Source of the DNA: G963662905 sp965230045
GTDB lineage: Bacteria; Bacteroidota; Bacteroidia; Bacteroidales; WRLA01
Assembly: GCA_965230045.1 (NCBI GenBank)
Contig: OZ245940.1
Coordinates: 1,302,001-1,366,000 of the forward strand
DNA length: 64,000 nt
Direction of reading: 5' to 3'
The stretch's first letter is position 1, and the number at the start of each line of letters is the position of its first letter. The position numbers were made by a program, and so were the translations under genes. Shown here piece after piece: positions 1 through 8,848 of the stretch. The notes beneath the pieces were generated by a model. The model made no database searches and was not told the DNA's origin. It saw only the letters and a list, made by a program, of their open reading frames with translations.

Positions 1-289
1 TCCGGTTTTCCACCTCGCAAAGTCCCACAATGGCCGGTGGTTCCCATTGCCCGACAGCCAATACAACTTTGGCGATATTGTTCAGTTTATCATACATCTT
101 GTACTTGTTCCAGTGGCGGGCTCCTTCAGGCGTAAACTCTTCGTCACGCTTCAGGCTGTCATCCTCCGGATCAAAAAGGTTCTCTGCATTATAAAACATC
201 AGCCTGTACGATTCGCTTTCCTGAGCTAATGCCATTGGGGTTATTTTCGCAATAAGCAGAAAGACAAATATATAGCGCAGATTTTTCAT
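1..289 (-). CDS. Endonuclease/exonuclease/phosphatase family protein, N-terminal part (runs off the window)
   Basis: This is an open frame read leftwards from an ATG at 287-289 to the window edge, giving the first 96 residues. The N-terminus has a signal-peptide look (Lys and Arg followed by a hydrophobic stretch ending near ALA-QE), so the protein is probably exported. After it come YNAENLFD and later VGLCEVEN, the Asn and the metal-binding Glu segments that open the DNase I-like endonuclease/exonuclease/phosphatase fold. Substrate cannot be told: family members cleave nucleic acids or phosphoesters. It starts only three bases after the rpe stop codon, so it is probably co-transcribed with rpe. 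The catalytic C-terminal half lies outside the window. Confidence 0.8.
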   Translation of the reverse strand, partial: MKNLRYIFVFLLIAKITPMALAQESESYRLMFYNAENLFDPEDDSLKRDEEFTPEGARHWNKYKMYDKLNNIAKVVLAVGQWEPPAIVGLCEVENR

Positions 290-292
290 GCT

Positions 293-949
293 TTAGAGAT
301 TTGCATTTTTTAAACGCAGTATGGCTATTTTGGGATCTTCTGCAGAGAAAACCGTATTTCCGGCCACCAGCACATCAGCACCGGCTTCAATGAGTTGAGG
401 TGCGTTTTCCAGTGTAACGCCGCCATCTACTTCAATGAGTGCACTGGCCTGGCGTTTCAGGATCAGCTCGCGTAGCTGGTTGATTTTCCGGTAGGTGTTT
501 TCTATGAATTTTTGTCCGCCAAATCCCGGATTAACCGACATGATCAAAACCATATCAAGTTCGGGCAAAATATCTTCGATCAGGTTTACGGATGTGTGTG
601 GGTTGATTGCCACAGCTGCTTTCATGCCCAGGTTTTTTATTTGCTGGACGGAGCGGTGCAGGTGTATAGAAGCTTCGAGGTGAAAGCTCAGGATGTCTGT
701 ACCGGCATCGGCAAAAGCTTCAAAATAGCGTTCCGGTTTTTCGATCATCAGGTGCACATCGAGCGGCTTTTTTGCCAGTTTATTGATTTGTTTGATGATG
801 GGAGCGCCAAAAGTAATGTTGGGGACGAAGGAACCGTCCATAACATCTAAGTGAAACCAGTCGGCCTGGCTGGTGTTGATCATTTTAATTTCTTCGCTGA
901 GGCGTGTAAAGTCTGCCGACAGCATGGAAGGAGCTATTAAATGCTGCAT
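293..949 (-). CDS. rpe: Ribulose-phosphate 3-epimerase
   Basis: Cytoplasmic TIM-barrel enzyme interconverting ribulose 5-phosphate and xylulose 5-phosphate in the pentose phosphate pathway. At 218 residues it has the usual family length. Visible motifs are APSMLSADF at the N-terminus, HLDVMDG (metal ligands His33 and Asp35), DVHLMIEKPE (His66), SVNPGFGGQKF near residue 139 and IEVDGG with catalytic Asp175. It lies downstream of rpoD, from which it is separated by a strong terminator, and ends just before the endonuclease/phosphatase gene. Confidence 0.96.
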   Translation of the reverse strand: MQHLIAPSMLSADFTRLSEEIKMINTSQADWFHLDVMDGSFVPNITFGAPIIKQINKLAKKPLDVHLMIEKPERYFEAFADAGTDILSFHLEASIHLHRSVQQIKNLGMKAAVAINPHTSVNLIEDILPELDMVLIMSVNPGFGGQKFIENTYRKINQLRELILKRQASALIEVDGGVTLENAPQLIEAGADVLVAGNTVFSAEDPKIAILRLKNANL

Positions 950-1010
950 TTTAATAAAAAATTATATGTTGCTAAGATAATCAAATAAAACAAAAAGGGG
1001 TAAAATCAAC

Positions 1011-1031
1011 AAACCCCGCTTTTGGCGGGGC
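1011..1031 (-). terminator. Intrinsic terminator after rpoD
   Basis: On the minus strand a CCCCGC/GCGGGG stem closes a short A-rich loop and is followed by a T-rich run. It lies between the rpoD stop and the rpe start and should end the rpoD transcript. Confidence 0.85.
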
Positions 1032-1044
1032 TTGAAGTAATAAT

Positions 1045-1908
1045 TTAACCAAGATATGACTTGAGTATTTTGCTGCGTGAAGTGTGCTTGAGCCTTCGTA
1101 TTGCCTTTTCTTTGATTTGCCTTACGCGCTCGCGGGTGAGGTCGAATTTTTCACCGATTTCTTCCAGGGTCATCGGGTGTTTGCCCTCCAGACCGAAATA
1201 AAGCCTGATTACATCGGCTTCACGGGTGGTGAGGGTGGAAACTGCCCTGTCGATTTCGCGGCGTAGTGATTCATAAAGCAAGCCTGTTTCAGGAGTAGGA
1301 CCGTCGTCGTTTTTCATAACGTCGTACATATTGTTTTCTTCGTCCTGCACTAAAGGTGCGTCCATAGAAACGTGACGTCCTGAATTTCTCATCGACTCTT
1401 TGATCTCAGTTTCGGGAACCTCCAGCAAACCGGCAATTTCATTGGTGTTGGGTTCACGTTCGAATTCCTGCTCTAGTTTGGCGTAAGCCTTGTTGATCTT
1501 ATTGATCGAACCGATTTTGTTGAGCGGTAAACGTACGATACGTGATTGTTCTGCCAAAGCCTGCAAAATAGACTGGCGGATCCACCATACTGCGTAAGAA
1601 ATAAACTTAAATCCGCGGGTTTCATCAAATCGCTGTGCTGCTTTAATCAGGCCAAGGTTTCCCTCATTGATCAGGTCGGGAAGACTAAGTCCTTGATTTT
1701 GATACTGCTTGGATACAGAAACTACGAAACGCAGGTTTGCTTTAGTGAGTTTTTCAAGAGCCCTCTGATCCCCTTGTTTAATCTTTTGGGCCAATGCAAC
1801 TTCTTCCTCAGCGGAAATTAACTCAACTTTTCCAATTTCCTGCAGGTATTTGTCCAATGATGCCGTTTCACGGTTTGTAACCTGCTTGGTAATTTTAAGT
1901 TGCCTCAT
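1045..1908 (-). CDS. rpoD: Primary RNA polymerase sigma factor (sigma-70 family, short Bacteroidota type)
   Basis: Housekeeping sigma factor that directs RNA polymerase to promoters. It has 287 residues with regions 1.2 (about 15-45), 2 (about 46-120, with DLINEGNLGLIKAAQRFD and YAVWWIRQSI), 3 (about 125-190) and 4 (about 205-275, with the helix-turn-helix TLEEIGEKFDLTRERVRQI). Region 1.1 is absent, as is usual for the primary sigma of Bacteroidota. This form recognises -33 TTTG and -7 TAnnTTTG elements, which fits the promoter motifs seen across this window. It follows pnp on the same strand but is insulated by the pnp terminator. Confidence 0.96.
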   Translation of the reverse strand: MRQLKITKQVTNRETASLDKYLQEIGKVELISAEEEVALAQKIKQGDQRALEKLTKANLRFVVSVSKQYQNQGLSLPDLINEGNLGLIKAAQRFDETRGFKFISYAVWWIRQSILQALAEQSRIVRLPLNKIGSINKINKAYAKLEQEFEREPNTNEIAGLLEVPETEIKESMRNSGRHVSMDAPLVQDEENNMYDVMKNDDGPTPETGLLYESLRREIDRAVSTLTTREADVIRLYFGLEGKHPMTLEEIGEKFDLTRERVRQIKEKAIRRLKHTSRSKILKSYLG

Positions 1909-1997
1909 ATGTATTAATTGGTTAACAAATGGAATTCAAATTAGCTTGTACGCATATTTCCTTTCAGGGTTTCAGTGGGTTACCCCAAAAGAAAAGA

Positions 1998-2033
1998 AAG
2001 CGGGAACTCAAGGGTTAGGGAAAGTCCCCGCTT
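1998..2033 (-). terminator. Intrinsic terminator after pnp
   Basis: Arms AAGCGGGAAC and GTCCCCGCTT pair over about ten bases, and the minus strand continues into a pyrimidine-rich TCTTTTCTTTT run. It lies between the pnp stop and the rpoD start. Confidence 0.75.
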
Positions 2034-2042
2034 CTGTGTTTT

Positions 2043-4331
2043 TTATTCTTCTTCGCTCCTTCTGCGGAAATTTCCTCCGCCTCTGCGATCGTTATTGCGG
2101 TCGCCACGGTTGCGGTCTCCTCCACGGTTGCGGTCGTAACGGTCGTTACGATCACCGCGATTGCGGTTGTCACCACGTGGTGGGCGGCTTCCACGTTCCG
2201 GAGGTTTGTAGCCTTCTGGTTTTGGCAACAGAGCTTTGCGCGATAAACGAAGTTTGCCTGTTTTTTTATCTACTTCAATCAGTTTTACCTCAACTTCCTC
2301 GCCGGGTTTCAGGTAATCTTCAGCAGAATTGATCTTTTCCCAGGCAATTTCAGAAATGTGCAGCAGACCTTCTTTGCCAGGCAGAATTTCAACAAATGCT
2401 CCGAAAGTAGTAATCGACTTTACTTTTCCTTTATAAACTTCGCCTTCTTCTGGCTCGGCAATAATAGCTTTGATGCGGTCTTTTGCTGCTTCGATGGATG
2501 CTTTGTTTTCTGCACTGATATCAATAATACCAATATCGCCGTCTTGCTCAATAACAATGGTTGCGTTGGTGTCTGCCTGAATTTCCTGGATGATTTTTCC
2601 GCCGGGGCCAATAATAGCACCAATAAATTCAGAGCGAACAGTCATTTGCTCGATGCGCGGTACGTGTGGTTTGTAGTCTTCACGTGGCTCTGTCATTGTT
2701 TTGCGCATTTCGCCAAGGATATGCAGGCGGCCTTTTTTGGCTTGCTCCAATGCTTGTGCCAGGATTTCGTATGAAAGTCCGTCCACTTTGATATCCATTT
2801 GGCAAGCGGTAATGCCATCTTCAGTTCCGGTTACTTTGAAGTCCATATCTCCAAGGTGGTCTTCATCGCCCAGGATGTCGCTGAGGACTTGGTATTGACC
2901 TGTTTCTGTGTCTGTTATCAAACCCATGGCAATTCCGGAAACCATTTTTTTGAGTTTCACCCCGGCATCCATCAGCGCCAGTGTGCCGGCACAAACAGTT
3001 GCCATGGAGGAAGACCCATTGGATTCAAGGATATCAGAGACAATACGGATTGTATAAGGATTTTCTTCACCGGTAGGGATCATTGGCTTAAGTGCGCGAA
3101 GGGCCAGGTTTCCGTGGCCGATTTCACGACGGCTTGTTCCGCGCGACATGCGTGCTTCACCTACACTGAAAGCGGGGAAGTTGTAATGCAGGATGAAGTT
3201 GTTTTTGCCTTCAAATACTGCGCCGTCAATTGTTTGCTCATCAAGTTTGGTGCCCAAAGTTACTGTTGAGAGCGATTGTGTTTCACCACGTGTGAAAATG
3301 GACGAACCGTGTGCTGATGGAAGATAGTCCACTTCTGTCCAGATGGGGCGGACCTCATCCATTTTCCTGCCGTCGAGGCGGATGCTTTCGTCAAGGATCA
3401 TGCGGCGCATCGCTTCTTTTTCAACATCGTGGAAGTAGCGTTTTACCAGAAACTCTTTTTCTTCACGTACTTCTTCTTCCATTGCTTCTAGGTATTCATC
3501 CAAAACAGCCTTGAAAAGCTCGTGGCGTTCGTGTTTGGCTGTGCCTCTTTTCGCAATGTCGTAAATTTTATCGTAGGTAGCTTTTTTAACGTCAGCACGC
3601 AGGTCTTCGTCATGTGTTTCGTGGCAGTATTCGCGTTTAGGCGATGATTTTTCTACCATTGCTGCTAAATCAAGCTGCGCCTGGCATTGTACTTTAATTG
3701 CTTCGTGGGCAAATTTGAGTGCTTCGGCCATATCTTCTTCCGAAACTTCTTTCATCTCGCCTTCAACCATCACAATGTTATCCATTGTGGCAGCAACCAT
3801 GATGTCCAGGTCGGCTTCTTCGATTGCATCAATATCCGGGTTGATCATCAGTACATCATTGATTCGGGCAACGCGTACTTCAGAGATCGGGCCATGGAAA
3901 GGAATGTCGGAAACAGCTAGTGCTGTTGATGCGGCCAATGCAGCGAGAGCGTCGGGCGCGGTATTTTTATCGCCGGAAATCAGGTTAATGATAACCTGAG
4001 TATCGGCATGATAATCGTCGGGGAAAAGTGGACGGAGTGCACGGTCAACCAGGCGCGCAATCAGGATTTCATATTCCGATGGGCGAGCTTCTCTTTTAAA
4101 GAAACCACCCGGGAAACGTCCTGTGGAAGCATATTTTTCCTGATATTCCACAGTGAGTGGCATAAAATCCACGTCATCTTTAGCTTCTTTATTGGAAACT
4201 ACAGTGGCCATGAGCATCGTATTGCCCATTTTTACAACTGCCGAACCATCGGCCTGCTTTGCCAGCTTTCCGGTTTCCAGTTGGATTTCCCTGCCATCGG
4301 AGAGGGAAAATGTTTTTGTAATAGCTTGCAT
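2043..4331 (-). CDS. pnp: Polyribonucleotide nucleotidyltransferase (PNPase)
   Basis: 3'-5' phosphorolytic exoribonuclease and RNA 3'-tailing enzyme of the cytoplasm. It has 762 residues: first RNase PH domain (about 10-230), all-helical linker, second RNase PH domain (about 320-540, with RREIGHGNLA and SNGSSSMATVCAG), KH domain (about 560-620, IGPGGKIIQEI) and S1 domain (about 630-700, GEVYKGKVKSITTFGAFVEI). Beyond the usual core it carries a tail of about 50 residues almost entirely of Arg, Gly, Asn and Asp in RGDRN-like repeats, ending in acidic residues. Such a tail is expected to be disordered and RNA-binding. It follows rpsO, the common bacterial order, with a terminator between them. 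Confidence 0.97.
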   Translation of the reverse strand: MQAITKTFSLSDGREIQLETGKLAKQADGSAVVKMGNTMLMATVVSNKEAKDDVDFMPLTVEYQEKYASTGRFPGGFFKREARPSEYEILIARLVDRALRPLFPDDYHADTQVIINLISGDKNTAPDALAALAASTALAVSDIPFHGPISEVRVARINDVLMINPDIDAIEEADLDIMVAATMDNIVMVEGEMKEVSEEDMAEALKFAHEAIKVQCQAQLDLAAMVEKSSPKREYCHETHDEDLRADVKKATYDKIYDIAKRGTAKHERHELFKAVLDEYLEAMEEEVREEKEFLVKRYFHDVEKEAMRRMILDESIRLDGRKMDEVRPIWTEVDYLPSAHGSSIFTRGETQSLSTVTLGTKLDEQTIDGAVFEGKNNFILHYNFPAFSVGEARMSRGTSRREIGHGNLALRALKPMIPTGEENPYTIRIVSDILESNGSSSMATVCAGTLALMDAGVKLKKMVSGIAMGLITDTETGQYQVLSDILGDEDHLGDMDFKVTGTEDGITACQMDIKVDGLSYEILAQALEQAKKGRLHILGEMRKTMTEPREDYKPHVPRIEQMTVRSEFIGAIIGPGGKIIQEIQADTNATIVIEQDGDIGIIDISAENKASIEAAKDRIKAIIAEPEEGEVYKGKVKSITTFGAFVEILPGKEGLLHISEIAWEKINSAEDYLKPGEEVEVKLIEVDKKTGKLRLSRKALLPKPEGYKPPERGSRPPRGDNRNRGDRNDRYDRNRGGDRNRGDRNNDRRGGGNFRRRSEEE

Positions 4332-4430
4332 ATTGTTTCTTTTAACAGTAAATCAACAACTTATGTGTTGAAAATCTTTGTGGGTATTTGCGGGAGCACA
4401 GAAATACAGATCGGTCTTCTTGAATACCAA

Positions 4431-4462
4431 AAAAAGGCAATTTCCCAATAAATTGCCTTTTT
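4431..4462 (-). terminator. Terminator between rpsO and pnp
   Basis: Perfect arms AAAAAGGCAATTT and AAATTGCCTTTTT enclose the six-base loop 4444-4449. On the minus strand the stem runs into a T tract. It should end most rpsO transcripts before pnp. Confidence 0.85.
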
Positions 4463-4486
4463 GCGGATGTCGTAAAGTGTTCTGAA

Positions 4487-4756
4487 TTACTTCCTTAATC
4501 CTAAATCTTTAATAAGACTGCGATATTTCTCAATGTCTTTTTTCTTGAGATAATCCAGCAAACGCCTGCGTTTACCTACCATTTTTACTAATGAACGGCG
4601 CGTTACATTATCTTTTTTATTTGCTTTCAGATGCTCTGTTAGGTGCTTGATGCGGTGCGTGAAAAGAGCAACTTGTCCTTCGGTACTTCCAGTATCTATT
4701 TCAGATTTTCCGAATTTCTTGAAAATATCCTTCCTGACTTCGGTTGTTAAATACAT
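4487..4756 (-). CDS. rpsO: 30S ribosomal protein S15
   Basis: Small-subunit protein that binds the 16S rRNA central domain. The 89-residue length is typical, with the family motifs DTGSTEGQVALFTHRI, LTEHLKANKKD and RRSLVKMVGKRRRLLDYL. Its promoter is visible just upstream and a terminator separates it from pnp. Confidence 0.98.
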   Translation of the reverse strand: MYLTTEVRKDIFKKFGKSEIDTGSTEGQVALFTHRIKHLTEHLKANKKDNVTRRSLVKMVGKRRRLLDYLKKKDIEKYRSLIKDLGLRK

Positions 4757-4794
4757 ATGATATTAATGTTTAATACTTCTCGAAAATTGGGCTG

Positions 4795-4825
4795 CAAAGA
4801 TAGAAGTATTTTTTTTCAGAACAAA
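4795..4825 (-). promoter_or_regulatory. Bacteroidota-type promoter of rpsO
   Basis: The minus strand shows TTTG (4822-4825), 19 bases, then TATCTTTG (4795-4802), matching TTTG-N19-TAnnTTTG. The element lies about 40 bases before the rpsO start codon. Confidence 0.75.
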
Positions 4826-4870
4826 GAAAATTTTTTTAAAAAAACTTTTATATCTGAGTGACCGTCAATC

Positions 4871-4890
4871 AAAAAGCTGCTTTCGGCTTT
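4871..4890 (-). terminator. Possible terminator at the end of the PorE-like gene
   Basis: A short AAAGC/GCTTT stem overlaps the stop codon region and is followed on the minus strand by TTTTT. The stem is only five base pairs, so this is a weak call. Confidence 0.4.
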
Positions 4891-6847
4891 ATACTCCGGT
4901 TATTTTCATCTCGGTGCGGCGGTTGCTGGCTCTCCCTTCAGGGTTTGTGTTGTCTTCGATAGGCGCGCTCTCGCCATATCCTTTGTAGCTAAGCCTTTCT
5001 TTGGCAATGCCGTTTTTAATCAGAAATTCATATACTGCATGAGCACGGTTTTCCGATAGCTCCTGATTGTATTCATCACTGCCCTGATCATCGGTATGAC
5101 CACTGATCTCTACGCTAAGTTTCGGGTTTTGAGCCAAAAATAGCAGCATCTTGTTGAGTTCAACCAGACTTTCTTCCCTGAGGTTGTATTTATCGAGTTC
5201 AAAAAAGATGTTCTTTAGAATGATTTTCTGTCCGATTTTTATTGGTTGCAAAGGAATATCTTTAAGAAATGGCTCCACTTTGCTGTGATAACCTTTGAGG
5301 CTAAAATTGTCGGAATAAAAAAGGTAACCGTCTTTTTGAACATTAAGTGCATAATCCCGATCCGTTGGCAAGGCCACCAAAAATTCCCCTGTTTTATCAT
5401 TCGAAAAGGATGTTGCTACTGTTTCCCCGTTATCAAGATCAATCAGCTCAAAGGCAGCACCGAGTTTTTGTTTTGTTTCGATGTCGTAAACAACTCCTTT
5501 TAAATAGGTAATGGGCTTTGGCCTGAGCTTTTCCGGTAACTCGAAGGAGTAAAGGTCAAGACCGCCATAACCGCCCTTTCGGTTGGAAGCAAAAAATGCA
5601 TATTTCCCGTCGCTGCTGATCAGGATGCTGTTTTCGTGATTATGGGTATTGATCGGGTAGCCCAGGTTGAGCGGTTTGCCCCATTCGCCATTTTCATCTT
5701 TTTGTACGCGAAAAATGTCCAATCCGCCCATCCCGGTATGCCCATCGCTGCTGAAATAAAGCGTTTGCCCATCGGGATGGATAAAAACGGATTCTTCGCG
5801 TCCCGGTGTGTTGATGTTGGGGCCAAGTTTTTTCGGAACAGACCATCGTCCATCATGTTGAAGCTCCGTGACATAAATATCCTGGTTTATTTTTGATTTG
5901 TCACGAGAACGGATATTACGGATAAAATAGAGTGTTTTCCCATCGGAACTGAAGCTGGGCTGTGATTCCCAATTGTAGGTGTTTACAGGCTCGCCAAGGT
6001 TTCTGGGTTCTGTCCAGCTATCGCCATCCTTCAAAGAAAAAAACAGGTCGCAGCTGCCGTAGCCCTCACGGCCGTTTCCATAATCTCCCATGCGCTCGCA
6101 GGCAGTGAAGATCAATATGTTTCCATCGGCAGAAAGGGTGGGCGCGCCTTCGTTATTGGATGTGTTTATGGGCATTCCGATATCATAGGCTTTTCCCCAT
6201 ACGCTGTCTGTTTTATGACTGATATAAAAATCTTCCTGACCGCGATTAGGGTCGTTGTTGTAAGGAACTGCTCTGGTAAACAGAAAAGTTTGGTCATCTA
6301 CCGTGATGCTGGGAAAATATTCTTTATGGCGGCTGTTAATGCCTGCACCCATGTTTTTCAGCTCAAAAGGCACCGGATTGGCAACTGCATGCAAGGCAAA
6401 GTTGCATTTGTCCAGGCTTTTCTGAACCACTGCACTGTCGTTGGGCAACAGCTCGCCCGAGTTTTTGTATTTTAAGTAGAGGTCTTTGGATTCCTGATAA
6501 TCTCCCGCATTGAATTTCATGCCCGCAACATTATACAGAACAGCAGGATAAGCTGCCGGGTTGATCTCAATAGCACGCTCATAATGCTCCAGGGCATCAG
6601 CTTCCCGGTTTACATTTGTATAAAGATCGGCCAGGGCAATATGGGCTTCAATAAATTCATTATCGTGGCGAATGGCCTGTTTCAGTTGTTTTTCCGCGTT
6701 TAAAAGATCGTGTTTCTGATAATAAAAACGCGCTTTATTAAAATTGCTTAAGGCCGAACGGCTACTTGTGTGCAGGTCTTGATTCTGGGCGGATAAAGAA
6801 ATACTGATAAGGATGAACAAGAAAAAAATACAGCTCTTGAGGCGCAT
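4889..6847 (-). CDS. PorE-like OmpA-family protein (TPR, propeller, carboxypeptidase-regulatory and OmpA domains)
   Basis: Exported envelope protein of 652 residues. After a signal peptide (about 1-21, ending in LSAQ) come TPR repeats (about 35-150), a PD40/WD40-like propeller (about 170-430, with repeated PTLSADG, PSFSSDGKTLYF and IHPDGQTLYFSSDG blades), a carboxypeptidase regulatory-like domain (about 445-520) and an OmpA peptidoglycan-binding domain (about 540-650, with ISGHTDDQGSDEYNQELSEN and NRRTEM). This order matches PorE of the Porphyromonas type IX secretion system, but the family has many paralogs, and this copy has a signal peptidase I-type leader with no lipobox Cys. A direct T9SS role is therefore inference. 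It lies 29 bases downstream of queE on the same strand. Confidence 0.8.
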   Translation of the reverse strand: MRLKSCIFFLFILISISLSAQNQDLHTSSRSALSNFNKARFYYQKHDLLNAEKQLKQAIRHDNEFIEAHIALADLYTNVNREADALEHYERAIEINPAAYPAVLYNVAGMKFNAGDYQESKDLYLKYKNSGELLPNDSAVVQKSLDKCNFALHAVANPVPFELKNMGAGINSRHKEYFPSITVDDQTFLFTRAVPYNNDPNRGQEDFYISHKTDSVWGKAYDIGMPINTSNNEGAPTLSADGNILIFTACERMGDYGNGREGYGSCDLFFSLKDGDSWTEPRNLGEPVNTYNWESQPSFSSDGKTLYFIRNIRSRDKSKINQDIYVTELQHDGRWSVPKKLGPNINTPGREESVFIHPDGQTLYFSSDGHTGMGGLDIFRVQKDENGEWGKPLNLGYPINTHNHENSILISSDGKYAFFASNRKGGYGGLDLYSFELPEKLRPKPITYLKGVVYDIETKQKLGAAFELIDLDNGETVATSFSNDKTGEFLVALPTDRDYALNVQKDGYLFYSDNFSLKGYHSKVEPFLKDIPLQPIKIGQKIILKNIFFELDKYNLREESLVELNKMLLFLAQNPKLSVEISGHTDDQGSDEYNQELSENRAHAVYEFLIKNGIAKERLSYKGYGESAPIEDNTNPEGRASNRRTEMKITGV

Positions 6848-6876
6848 AGAGTTTTGTTTGATGAATTTCCGTAAAA

Positions 6877-7509
6877 TTAAGGAATTTTCATGTATTTATG
6901 AGACTGAAGGCTGATTTTCCAGTGGGGATTTTTCAAGATGAAATCAGTTATGGCGGGCATCATTTCCTTGTGAACGCTCCATTCGGGCTGCAAGTATAAC
7001 AGGCAGTTTGCAGGGACTTTCCCGGCTTGTTCAACAGCCCAATCAAAATCCTTGTGATTTGCAATAATCACTTTAAGTTCGTCGGCATGAGGGTAAAGCT
7101 CCTCGCGGGGCGTGAGGCTTTGCTTGGGCGATAGGCATATCCAGTTCCATTGGCCACTGAAAGAATGTGCGCCGCTGGTTTCCAAATATGTTTCAATATT
7201 TCTTTTTTTGAGCTCGCCGCAGAGATAATCCAGATTGTACAAGAGCGGTTCGCCGCCGGTAATCACAACGCTTTTGGCCGGGCACTGACTGATGCGCTCC
7301 ACAACTTCATCGGTATCGAGAGGCGGGAAGAATTCAGGATTCCAGGAGCGTTTCTCATCGCACCATTTGCATCCAACATCACAGCCGCCCACACGTAAAA
7401 AATATGCCGCTTTGCCGGTGTGGAAGCCTTCGCCCTGAATAGAGTAAAATTCTTCAACAACCGGCAGTACTTTTCCTTCTGCTAATTTTATTTTTGTTTC
7501 CTGTTTCAT
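6877..7509 (-). CDS. queE: 7-carboxy-7-deazaguanine synthase, radical SAM enzyme
   Basis: Converts 6-carboxytetrahydropterin to 7-carboxy-7-deazaguanine in queuosine synthesis. The 210 residues open with VVEEFYSIQGEGFHTG, typical of the family, and then GGCDVGCKWCDEK, which supplies the Cys-x3-Cys-x2-Cys ligands of the radical SAM iron-sulfur cluster. SVVITGGEPLL follows near residue 100 and ISLQSHKYMKIP closes the protein. It begins one base after the stop of the upstream secreted-protein gene and precedes the PorE-like gene; no other queuosine gene is in view. Confidence 0.92.
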   Translation of the reverse strand: MKQETKIKLAEGKVLPVVEEFYSIQGEGFHTGKAAYFLRVGGCDVGCKWCDEKRSWNPEFFPPLDTDEVVERISQCPAKSVVITGGEPLLYNLDYLCGELKKRNIETYLETSGAHSFSGQWNWICLSPKQSLTPREELYPHADELKVIIANHKDFDWAVEQAGKVPANCLLYLQPEWSVHKEMMPAITDFILKNPHWKISLQSHKYMKIP

Positions 7510-7510
7510 T

Positions 7511-8623
7511 TTAAGCTCCTTTGATTTTTATGATGCACGCACCTTTGGAATGCTTAATACGGATAAAATGCCTGCCTTTAATTTGGTTTTCCGGCTGGAT
7601 GATGGCCTCCTTATTTTTAATCAGTACATCATGAAATACTTCGGTTGGCTTGCCTTTTTTGTTCAATAGCTCAATATCCGTTTTTCCCGCGCAATTCGGA
7701 ATTTGAATTGTAATTTGATTTCTGTTTTTATCGAGCCGGGCTGATGTACAAGCCTCTTCCGGAGTATCAAGCCGGAGTGTGTAAATAGCCTGTTCATAGA
7801 GTTTTGTGGCTTCTGTGCTGATGAAAAGGCTTTGCTTGTCTTTCAAAACGATGCCTTCGGTCTGTGAACCAGCCATACAGTTCAGGTCAATCCGTTTGCC
7901 TTTTTCTATATTAAGGTCTTCCGGTTTTTCAATTCCCTCAAAAATCCAAACAAAACTTTCCCAGTCCTTGTACCCGACTAAAGCCAAAGTTCCGTCCTGA
8001 TAATCGGCCCCCGTAATGAGCCCGTCGATATCCAGTTCAAGTATGGGTTCCAATATATGATCTCCAGATTTTGTGGGTAAAGTGTAAACCCTGCTTTTGC
8101 CGTCTTCCCAGTTTTTGGTAAAAAGCCAGAGGGCTCCGGCAACAAAACACAGTGCCTCACAATCGAAATTGTGTTGCATTCTCCGTTCATCAAAATCTTT
8201 TTGATCGCTATATAGGTAATAGATGGGCTCTAAGGTTTTCCATTGATCCTCACGGATATCAACAGGATAAACACAGAGGTTTTTGCGGTTTCCGTTATTG
8301 TTTCCAAACTCACCTATATATAATGTGTTGTTCCCGATGCAGATGTCTTCCCAATCAATATTTTTTGTGCCGCTAATTTTATGTATTGATATTTTTTCAG
8401 GTTGATCCGTTTTAAAAGAATATATCTCCGTTTCGCCCCCGCTGTCGTTGTGGGTGTATATGATGCCATTGTGCAAAGCCAAACCACTGCTTTCCTGGAC
8501 TAAACCGGGCAGTACCGTTTTATCTGTCAACCGTTTGCAGCATTGGCTCTGGGCGAAAGAAGAAATGGATAAAAATATTCCTGTAAGGATCAGTAGAAAA
8601 TATTGGATCGGAGGTTTCATCAA
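7511..8623 (-). CDS. Secreted propeller-like protein of unknown function
   Basis: A 370-residue protein with a clear signal peptide (hydrophobic stretch ending SSFAQS) and a double Cys just after it. The body contains segments such as ESSGLALHNGIIYTHNDSGG, NIDWEDICIGNNTLYIGEFG and TEGIVLKDKQSLFISTEAT, which read like blades of a beta-propeller. The last 60 residues (DIELLNKKGKPTE onward, ending RHFIRIKHSKGACIIKIKG) resemble a T9SS type A sorting domain, but the match is not complete. No catalytic residues were recognised. It heads a tight same-strand group with queE and the PorE-like gene; its upstream side abuts the repeat array. Confidence 0.7.
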   Translation of the reverse strand: MMKPPIQYFLLILTGIFLSISSFAQSQCCKRLTDKTVLPGLVQESSGLALHNGIIYTHNDSGGETEIYSFKTDQPEKISIHKISGTKNIDWEDICIGNNTLYIGEFGNNNGNRKNLCVYPVDIREDQWKTLEPIYYLYSDQKDFDERRMQHNFDCEALCFVAGALWLFTKNWEDGKSRVYTLPTKSGDHILEPILELDIDGLITGADYQDGTLALVGYKDWESFVWIFEGIEKPEDLNIEKGKRIDLNCMAGSQTEGIVLKDKQSLFISTEATKLYEQAIYTLRLDTPEEACTSARLDKNRNQITIQIPNCAGKTDIELLNKKGKPTEVFHDVLIKNKEAIIQPENQIKGRHFIRIKHSKGACIIKIKGA

Positions 8624-8638
8624 TATTGAGACTGTTAA

Positions 8639-8848
8639 TTAGTGTTTGTCTATAAAGTCGGGTTTCTGATTCAGAATGTTCGAGGTCGAGGCGTTGTGCT
8701 GCGATGTGCTGAGCGTAGCCGAAGTAAGCGTAGCCGAAGTGCATTCGCAGGGCTGAAAACAAGGAGTCCCGTCTGTACGGGATGACTTGGTTTCAGAACA
8801 AGAATAATCCCGAAGCTTCGGGAGACATTATGGACAGAAACTAACTAA
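8639..8848. repeat. MITE-like hairpin element A, copy 1
   Basis: It starts AGTGTTTGTCTATAAAGTC and ends GACATTATGGACAGAAACT, imperfect inverted ends. Inside, CTGAAAACAAG pairs with CTTGGTTTCAG around a tip TCCCGTCTGTACGGGA (8767-8782); a second palindrome TCCCGAAGCTTCGGGA lies at 8808-8823. Compared with copy 2 (49638-49790) it has about 50 extra bases at 8692-8741 carrying two AGCGTAGCCGAA motifs. Confidence 0.8.
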
